Assembly: GCA_008828725.1 (NCBI GenBank)
Contig: MEHQ01001114.1
Span: forward strand, 186,001 to 250,000
DNA from: Saccharina japonica
Taxonomy: Eukaryota > Sar > Phaeophyceae > Laminariales > Laminariaceae
Direction of reading: 5' to 3'
Length of the DNA: 64,000 nucleotides
Shown here: positions 45,401-54,400 of the stretch, piece by piece
How positions within the stretch are numbered: position 1 is the stretch's first letter
Layout: the number at the start of each line of letters is the position of its first letter
Program-made: the position numbers and the translations under genes
The notes under the pieces: model-generated
What the model was told of the DNA's origin: nothing
The model's database searches: none
Seen by the model: the letters and a program-made list of their open reading frames with translations, nothing else

Positions 45401-48400
45401 AGAATGATAGACAGGCAGACAGCACTTTCACGCCTTTTGACAGACAGAAAAACCTACCAGGGTATGCCTTCATTTGCCTCGACTAACACCCAAACTAGCT
45501 GGCTTTAGTGCGGAACGCTCGGCCCTATGGACAGACACCCTTGACAACTCACGGTTTCCCTTGCTTTCACATGTCCTGACATACCTTCTCCCTCCTTCCT
45601 TTCCCGCGGCCGCCCTGCGCTGAAAACAAACACTCCACCAGGATGGAAGAAAGCGGCGAGACAACGATAGTGGACAAGGCTAGCCTGAGCCGAGTGTCTG
45701 AGGACGACTTGGCGCGACGGCCGTTCTCCGACAAGCAGCGCGCCAGGAGCAAGCCGGACGCCGAGGAGACGCCTGTTCGGCGTCGGGACGACGGTGCCAG
45801 CGGTGACCGGGAAAGGGGGGGGGATGCTTCGAGGAGTGACAACGCCAAGAGGAGTCGAAATCGCAGCCGCAGTCGCAGCGTAGAAAGGTGGGTGGGTGGG
45901 TGGGTGAGTGGGCGTGGGAGGCATCGAGGTTATAACCATGGGACTGTTGATGTCACTGATGCTGTCACTGATGCTGTCACTGATGATGTCACTGATTATA
46001 TCACGGATTATGTAACAGATGATGTCGCTGGTGATATCACTGATGATATCACCAGTGACATCACTGATGATATCACCAGTGACATCACTGATGATATAAT
46101 CCGTGATATCATCCGTGATATCACTGGTGATGTCACTAATGATGTCACTGATTATATCATTGATGATATCACTGATTATATCATTGATGATATCACTGAT
46201 TATATCATTGATGATATCACTGATTATATCATTGATGATATCATCCGTATCACCCGTGATATCACTGATGATATATATCACTGATGATATCCCTGATGAC
46301 ACTGCTGGTGATATCACTGGTGATATCATTGATGAGGATGCCACTGGTGATATCACGGACAGTGATGTGAACCGAAAATTAAAATGGACTCGGTCGGTTT
46401 TTCGGTTTCTCACCGAAAAGTCGGTCGGTTTCGGTCGTTTTTTGTTTTTTAAACCGAAAAAAAAATGAAACCGAATCCGAACATTTTCAGTCGGTTTCCC
46501 GACTAAAGTAGCCAATTGGTCCACATTTCGAAGGGTTCGGTGCGCATGCGTTGGCATAATGTGACGAGATGATCGTGGTGTGGGTCAAGTGGCCCTCCTG
46601 CAGTACCTGCGTTTGCTGCGCCACACACGGTACATGCCGACATGCGTATTTATAATCTGCAGCCGACAATAGCTACAGGTACAGCAGTTGTTACGATATA
46701 AAAAAGTAGGATAGTGTTATACGAGGGCACGAGGGCACTGCTGATGTGCAGTCTAGATACCATGTATGATGTAATGATAGATGATAGATACATCTTGCAG
46801 CGTACAGCTAACACCATCAAGAAATCTAGGTTGCTGAAGGGGGGGCTGTGAGTACCCGCCTCTGCCTTCGGCTCAAGGTCAGAGTCTGCACTGCCGCCTG
46901 AACCGGACATGGTGCTGTCCGTTGGGCTGGCACCGCCTGACGCCGCCTGACGCTGCCGCCGCCGATCGGAGCATGTCTGTATCGATTTTCTACCATAAAG
47001 CCAGGTGTGTACGGTGGCGTCTGCCGACCTGCATACCCACACGCTGAACAATTACTCTTAAGCCTGTCGACTGCGGCGGCTGGGAGCGTTATTTGCCAAA
47101 ATGGTCGATCACGACCTTGGGCTCTGGGTTAACGAGCTCATGCTACCATAAAGCTCGGTGACCACGGCAGCGTCCGGTCGACCTGCGTACTGTACCCACA
47201 CGCTGAAAATCTCCTCCGACCTGTAGACCGTCACGGCTAGGAGCGCTATGTGCGAAATGGCCAAGCACGACCTTCGGCCCTGGGCGAACGAGCTCACGCG
47301 CTTGAGCTCGTTCACCCATAGCCGAAGGTCGTGATTGGTCATTTCACAGATCGCTTTCTTTGCCGCGGCGCTCGACAGGCCAAAGGAGTTGTTCAACGTG
47401 TGGGTGCACAGGTAGGCGGACGCTGCCGTGAACTCCGCGCTTGTTATGATAGGGTAGACAACGGATACAGACACGTTCCGATCGGCGGCGACGGCGGCAT
47501 CAGGCGACAGCCCAACGGGTAGCACCCCGACCAGAGCCGATCGCACGAGCTCGAGAGTGATCGGCGACGGGGTGGGGTAGCTGTGTGTGTAGGCCATCGC
47601 TCGTGGTGAAAAAATCCCTTTCGCGCTTGGTGCAAGAAATTTCTGCTGCCTGGTTGGTGAAAACCCTGCGTACTCCGTCCCGGCATTGTAGGGATGCGTG
47701 GGTCTATGGTCATACGATTACGGTCATGCATGACATGAGTACGCCCCGCCCCCCCCTGCCCCCCCCCCGTTACCCCCATTTCGTTCGGTTGCGTTGCATG
47801 CGATGCGTTTTTCTTTATTGCTTTTTTTTTCATTCTCTGTGGACAGGGACGGCGACAGAGGGGGCGGGGACCGAAGAGACGGCAAGAAGCGAGAACGTTC
47901 TCAAGAACGTTCCAAGAAAGAAAAGAAGAAGAAGCACAAGAAAAGCAAGAGCGACAACAACACCAACAACAACAACAGCAACGGCAGCAGCAGCAGCAGC
48001 AAGCGCGAGAGAAACGACCGGGCGTCCCCTTCTCCCCGCCGTTCGGAGGATGATGACCAAAGAGCTAGCCGACAACGGCCGGCCCCTAGCGATCGCGACG
48101 ACAACGACAGCCGGAAACCCGACAGGAGGCGTGACGATGCCTCCCCGAACCGAAAGCGTCCTCGTGACTCCAGCGGCAGAAATGGTGTCGGTGGAGAACC
48201 GGTCAACATCGATCGAGGAGGAGGAGGAGGAGGAGGAGGAGGGGGGGGGGCGTCGGAGCGGTCTTGGCTGCGAGCCAACATCCGGGTGCGTGTGGTGCAC
48301 AAGTCGTACGCGGGAGGACGGGCTTACCTCGGGAAGGGGAGGGTGGTAGACGTCCCGCGGATGGGCGAGGCTACCGTAAGGATGGACCTGGGGGACCTTG

Positions 48401-51400
48401 TTCTTGAAGGTGAGTTTTTGTTTGCATGTTCTTTGCCTTCCATTCTTTCTTTTTTTCTTGCCTCCTTGCTTCCTCCCAATTCGGGATTACGGTCACCATC
48501 GATGGCGAGGAGACTGCTGCGGTTCCTTTTTTTTATTTTCGGTGTTGTTTGTTTGGCGTTGATCCAGGGGCTTNTGATGATATCACTGATTATATCATTG
48601 ATGATATCACTGATTATATCATTGATGATATCACTGATTATATCATTGATGATATCACTGATTATATCATTGATGATATCATCCGTATCACCCGTGATAT
48701 CACTGATGATATATATCACTGATGATATCCCTGATGACACTGCTGGTGATATCACTGGTGATATCACTGATGAGATGCCACTGGTGATATCACGGACAGT
48801 GATGTGAACCGAAAATTAAAATGGACTAGGTCGGTTTTTCGGTTTCTCACCGAAAAGTCGGTCGGTTTCGGTCGTTTTTTGTTTTTTAAACCGAAAAAAA
48901 AATGAAACCGAATCCGAACATTTTCGGTCGGTTTCCCGACTAAAGTAGCCAATTGGTCCACATTTCGAAGGGTTCGGTGCGCATGTGTTAGCATAATGTG
49001 ACGAGATGATCGTGGTGTGGGTCAAGTGGCCCTCCTGCAGTACCTGCGTTTGCTGCGCCACACACGGTACATGCCGACATGCGTATTTATAATCTGCAGC
49101 CGACAATAGCTACAGGTACAGCAGTTGTTACGATATAAAAAAGTAGGATAGTGTTATACGAGGGCACGAGGGCACTGCTGATGTGCAGTCTAGATACCAT
49201 GTATGATGTAATGATAGATGATAGATACATCTTGCAGCGTACAGCTAACACCATCAAGAAATCTAGGTTGCTGAAGGGGGGGCTGTGAGTACCCGCCTCT
49301 GCCTTCGGCTCAAGGTCAGAGTCTGCACTGCCGCCTGAACCGGACATGGTGCTGTCCGTTGGGCTGGCACCGCCTGACGCCGCCTGACGCTGCCGCCGCC
49401 GATCGGAGCATGTCTGTATCGATTTTCTACCATAAAGCCAGGTGTGTACGGTGGCGTCTGCCGACCTGCATACCCACACGCTGAACAATTACTCTTAAGC
49501 CTGTCGACTGCGGCGGCTGGGAGCGTTATTTGCCAAAATGGTCGATCACGACCTTGGGCTCTGGGTTAACGAGCTCATGCTACCATAAAGCTCGGTGACC
49601 ACGGCAGCGTCCGGTCGACCTGCGTACTGTACCCACACGCTGAAAATCTCCTCCGACCTGTAGACCGTCACGGCTAGGAGCGCTATGTGCGAAATGGCCA
49701 AGCACGACCTTCGGCCCTGGGCGAACGAGCTCACGCGCTTGAGCTCGTTCACCCATAGCCGAAGGTCGTGATTGGTCATTTCACAGATCGCTTTCTTTGC
49801 CGCGGCGCTCGACAGGCCAAAGGAGTTGTTCAACGTGTGGGTGCACAGGTAGGCGGACGCTGCCGTGAACTCCGCGCTTGTTATGATAGGGTAGACAACG
49901 GATACAGACACGTTCCGATCGGCGGCGACGGCGGCATCAGGCGACAGCCCAACGGGTAGCACCCCGACCAGAGCCGATCGCACGAGCTCGAGAGTGATCG
50001 GCGACGGGGTGGGGTAGCTGTGTGTGTAGGCCATCGCTCGTGGTGAAAAAATCCCTTTCGCGCTTGGTGCAAGAAATTTCTGCTGCCTGGTTGGTGAAAA
50101 CCCTGCGTACTCCGTCCCGGCATTGTAGGGATGCGTGGGTCTATGGTCATACGATTACGGTCATGCATGACATGAGTACGCCCCGCCCCCCCCTTCCCCC
50201 NNNNNNNNNNNNNNNNNNNNNNNNNNNNNNNNNNNNNNNNNNNNNNNNNNNNNNNNNNNNNNNNNNNNNNNNNNNNNNNNNNNNNNNNNNNNNNNNNNNN
50301 NNNNNNNNNNNNNNNNNNNNNNNNNNNNNNNNNNNNNNNNNNNNNNNNNNNNNNNNNNNNNNNNNNNNNNNNNNNNNNNNNNNNNNNNNNNNNNNNNNNN
50401 NNNNNNNNNNNNNNNNNNNNNNNNNNNNNNNNNNNNNNNNNNNNNNNNNNNNNNNNNNNNNNNNNNNNNNNNNNNNNNNNNNNNNNNNNNNNNNNNNNNN
50501 TATAAGTACGTCGTACTCAATACAAACCAAGTATCAAATCGTCAACACAAGAACGGAATCTTGGATCTTGCTTGTAGATCACGGGATAACTATAAATGAA
50601 ATACGAGTACGTACGTACGAATATACGAATACCGGAATAATACTAGAAATCGAAACCACTATTTCAAGAAAAACAGCAAGCTCTCGATGCATAATACGTT
50701 GCAGCGTGCAATGCCCGCATGCTCACGCCCCACGGGCGCACGCGAGGCCCTGCCCGGTACAAACCAGGCCGGCGGGCACGTTAACCGATAAATCGCCCGA
50801 AGACGTTCACCGCCTCGCGAGAGAAAGTCCCGACACGCGCGCATGCGGTAGATATTTTCGTGGGTCTCGCAAGGTCCCAAACAGGGGGGAATCATCCCGC
50901 AAGGGACTGTCAGAAAATTTGGCGAGCCTGTGACAAAGAGGCAATAAATCCTCAAACGAACGTACCCCCGTGAGCCTAGAGTTGGGCACGGCCGAGACCG
51001 CCCTTGGCAGAGTAGGCAGAGCAGGGGTCGGCGAGCACGATGAGGGAGTTGCGTGCCTCCAGGTGGTCCTCATCGCCAGTTATCGTGAAAAGGGCAAAAA
51101 TCTACGTCTAAGAAAAGCTGTCGAGCTCTCTCCGAGCAGCAGCTGCAATTTTGTACATGTATTTATTTGAAACGACTTTTTTTAGGCGGTACATGAAAGC
51201 GACTTTTTATTGGCCAAGGGTGCTGCGAGTGAGAGAACCTCTGTTTATTTCATCCCTCGACTGGCCGCACCCTGCACAAAACACTGTTGCGAGGGGCTAC
51301 TCGTACAGTAATCAGAGCCCACGATGAACCCAGAAAGCATGTGCAGTAGTGCCGGTATGCCCTCTATAGTGCCGGTATGCGCCAGCCAATATTACCGGCA

Positions 51401-54400
51401 CTATATGCGTATTTCAGACTGTTTAATTTATATACGTATTGTATTTTACTTTAATTGTTTTGCCCCCCATAAATAGACACACAACCTCCTGAATGCTACA
51501 GCCTCAGATTGTGTCCTCCTCATACGGGATGTACATCCTGCATGAGGACATATAAAACCCGTAAGTACGCGCGATGGAAGTATTACACTCAGCTAGCAAA
51601 GATGAGTTTCGACGAAATCCTCGAGCTCACAGCTGTTTTTTATTTTTATTTTTTTTATATAGCGGCAACCGGCACTACTCCGCCCAGTGCCGCACTGACG
51701 CTGCCAAGCGATCTCACCGGCACTATAAAGGGCGACCGGCACTATAGAGAGACAACAAAGCACCCCGAGCGATTTCCACCGGCACTATAACGGACGGCCG
51801 GCACTACTCGACCGATACCACTACTGGTCATAACTGCTTTACGAGTACTCTCCCATTTGGTGAGAAAATGACTTGCGCTTGGTAAATAGAACCTACGGTA
51901 CCATACACTAAAACCTATATATTTACCTCTTTTCACCAAAACTATTTGGTTCTATTTACTAGTGTTCACTATTGGTCGACCAGATAAAGCCCGATGCTGC
52001 AAGTGAGCTACGTAGTGTACGTGCTCAGCCAAAGATTATGAACCAGAACGCCAAATTATCTCTATAACAACAAACTGCAGATTATTCTTATATCGGTTCC
52101 CAATCACGAATAATCTTTTCCTCTTTTTACCAAAACTATTTGGTTCTATTTACTAGTGTTTACTATTGGTCGCCCGCAATAGTATACCTGGTATATCTGT
52201 GTCGTGGTGGGTGTGTGACCTTATAATAACTGGTATCTCTCTAGGATGCAGCATCGGCACGGACACTGACTGGGTGTGCTGGATGTCGACGGGTAGAAAG
52301 AAGGAACGGTTAGATGTGAACAAGCACTCGTCCACACCGGCACTGGTGTTGCGTGCTCACTCTACCCGTATTCGTAAACGGCCCATTACACCAAACGTAA
52401 CGTATCCTTCTTTTGGTTGCTATATATGTCTGGCATTCAAAAGGGCTCGTACGCAAGAAAGGCAGGGCGTGTCCTCTACACTATCCAAAATTTCAGTACA
52501 ACATTTCATTTTTTATTTTTATTTTTCTTGTCTCGTGAAGGTGGTACCTACTGGGCTATTATCGGGGTAAACGATCGAAAGTGCAAAAGTACAGCGAAAA
52601 AAATGCGTACTCTCAATGTCTTGACAACCCCTTTCAGCTGCTCCGAAAATGATACCGATACTCGTCTAATTCAAATTAGTTTCGAAAAACGTGGATGCAC
52701 TTCTAAAACGCTGTCGCGGACAAAATCGGTTTCTCCATACTTCCGGGTGGCACCAGGCTTTGCCTGTATTTCGAGCTGCCACCGACTCCGCATCCCCTCA
52801 CACCCAACAAACCCCATACGATTCCTCCAACATGTATACACGACCGGACCTCGTCAAGACCGCCCGACGCTGGCAGTGTTTGGGATGATATGGAAGGGGG
52901 ATACATATTCGACCTCCACGTGCACCCTCTCCTCGTCGTCTATCAAACGGTGCAGTCGAGTCCACCAACATGTGTCATCGTCTGTCTTGGGGCGCACCTA
53001 TAGCTGTTAGAAACGCCGTCTTGCCTTGATTGACACTTGCCCCTGCCCCCCCCCCCCCCCTCCCCTCCCCCCTAAATAGTAGCGAGAAAACGATCGCTAT
53101 CTTAGGAGATAGATGGTGGCCACAGGCGGCGAAACAGGAAGGAGATAAGATTAGCAAAAAGTTTCTTTGGAATATATGGAAACAACGTAATGAGCGCCCA
53201 AATGTTGGAGGTGTCTCTATTAGGAGTAGGAACGGTGCTCCGTCTCGAATGGGATGCGGGGTCAATGGTCAAATGACTTTAAGGCAAGCAACAAATGAGT
53301 ACCCCCCCCCCTCCCCCCGTATTTTTGGTTCGCTCTCTGTTGCGCCTCTTTTCCCGATGGGCGTTTTGGCAGGCGTGAAGCAGCGACATCTGGAGACTGT
53401 CCTGCCCGCAAGGGGAGGCAAAGTTATCGTCGTTCGCGGGGCGGAGAGGGGCGTCACGGGAAAGCTGCTCGCCAAGGATAAGGACCGCCAGACGGCGCTT
53501 GTGCAGGTAGGCCTTCTTCCTCCTCCTCCTCCTCCTCCCCCTCCTCCTCTTGTCGTGATTGGGGATCGGGGTTGACATGTTGTCGTAGTCTCGCGTCGTT
53601 CGTTATTGATGTTTGTTTTCGCCGACGCGGGGGGGCGAGCTCCTTATGTAGCAGTTAACCACAAAGATTGCTCAGGTTGAGGTTAGGGATTCGAGTCTGA
53701 CTCCGTATGGAAATTTTTATTCTCAAATGACACGAAACCAACTGTCGAGAGCGCCTATTCTAGCGTGGGCATGCACAATTCGACGAAGAGTCGACGAGGG
53801 AAGAAAGTGCTGAAACCTTCTCGTGATTTTAAAAAAAACAAAATCAAGGCACGAACCGTAGTGGGGAGGGGAGGGAGAAGCGCCTACTGAGTGACTCCCC
53901 GGATCTGAGTTTACAACTATCCATAGGAAAGAGAGAGGAAGGAAGGGCGAACAAGATAATAAATGGGACGGAAAACAAAACAAAAATGGGATATATACGT
54001 ATTGGACCTGATCACAGCAGTGTGGCAACAATTCTGGGCAGAGTACAAACCGACCCCGCGAGCAGAGCGAGCGAGAGAGCGGCGTCGCTCCTGAACAATC
54101 CAAATCGCGACTTACAAACAGCGTGGGGAGATCCAAAAATGAGCAATCCTTAGCGATCCTGTAACCCTGCAGCAGGAGGCCAGGTAGCGGCGTTTCGTTT
54201 ACGGTGTCCTACCTGTCATCTTTGATTCAGGTGCCTATGGGCATGTACTAGACGCTTCTCTGCTGGCCGTCTAAATTAGTGCCAATGCGCCTCGGTGCGG
54301 CGGTTATCAGGCTAAAGTTTTTTTTCTAAGTGGTCTATACCTATCTCTGACCAAAAGTGATTTTATTCGCCATGTGGCCCGGCACAGCGAACCCGCCGAA

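Noticed and set aside
45505..46557. 350-codon frame on - opposite GPKOW exon 4
   Set aside because: Most of it is the translated GATATC minisatellite, and the rest is antisense to a supported exon.
47794..48807. 337-codon frame continuing past GPKOW exon 5
   Set aside because: The real exon ends at the GTGAGT donor at 48410; the rest reads through intron, an n and a minisatellite.
50022..50933. Frames running through the N gap
   Set aside because: They consist largely of undetermined residues.
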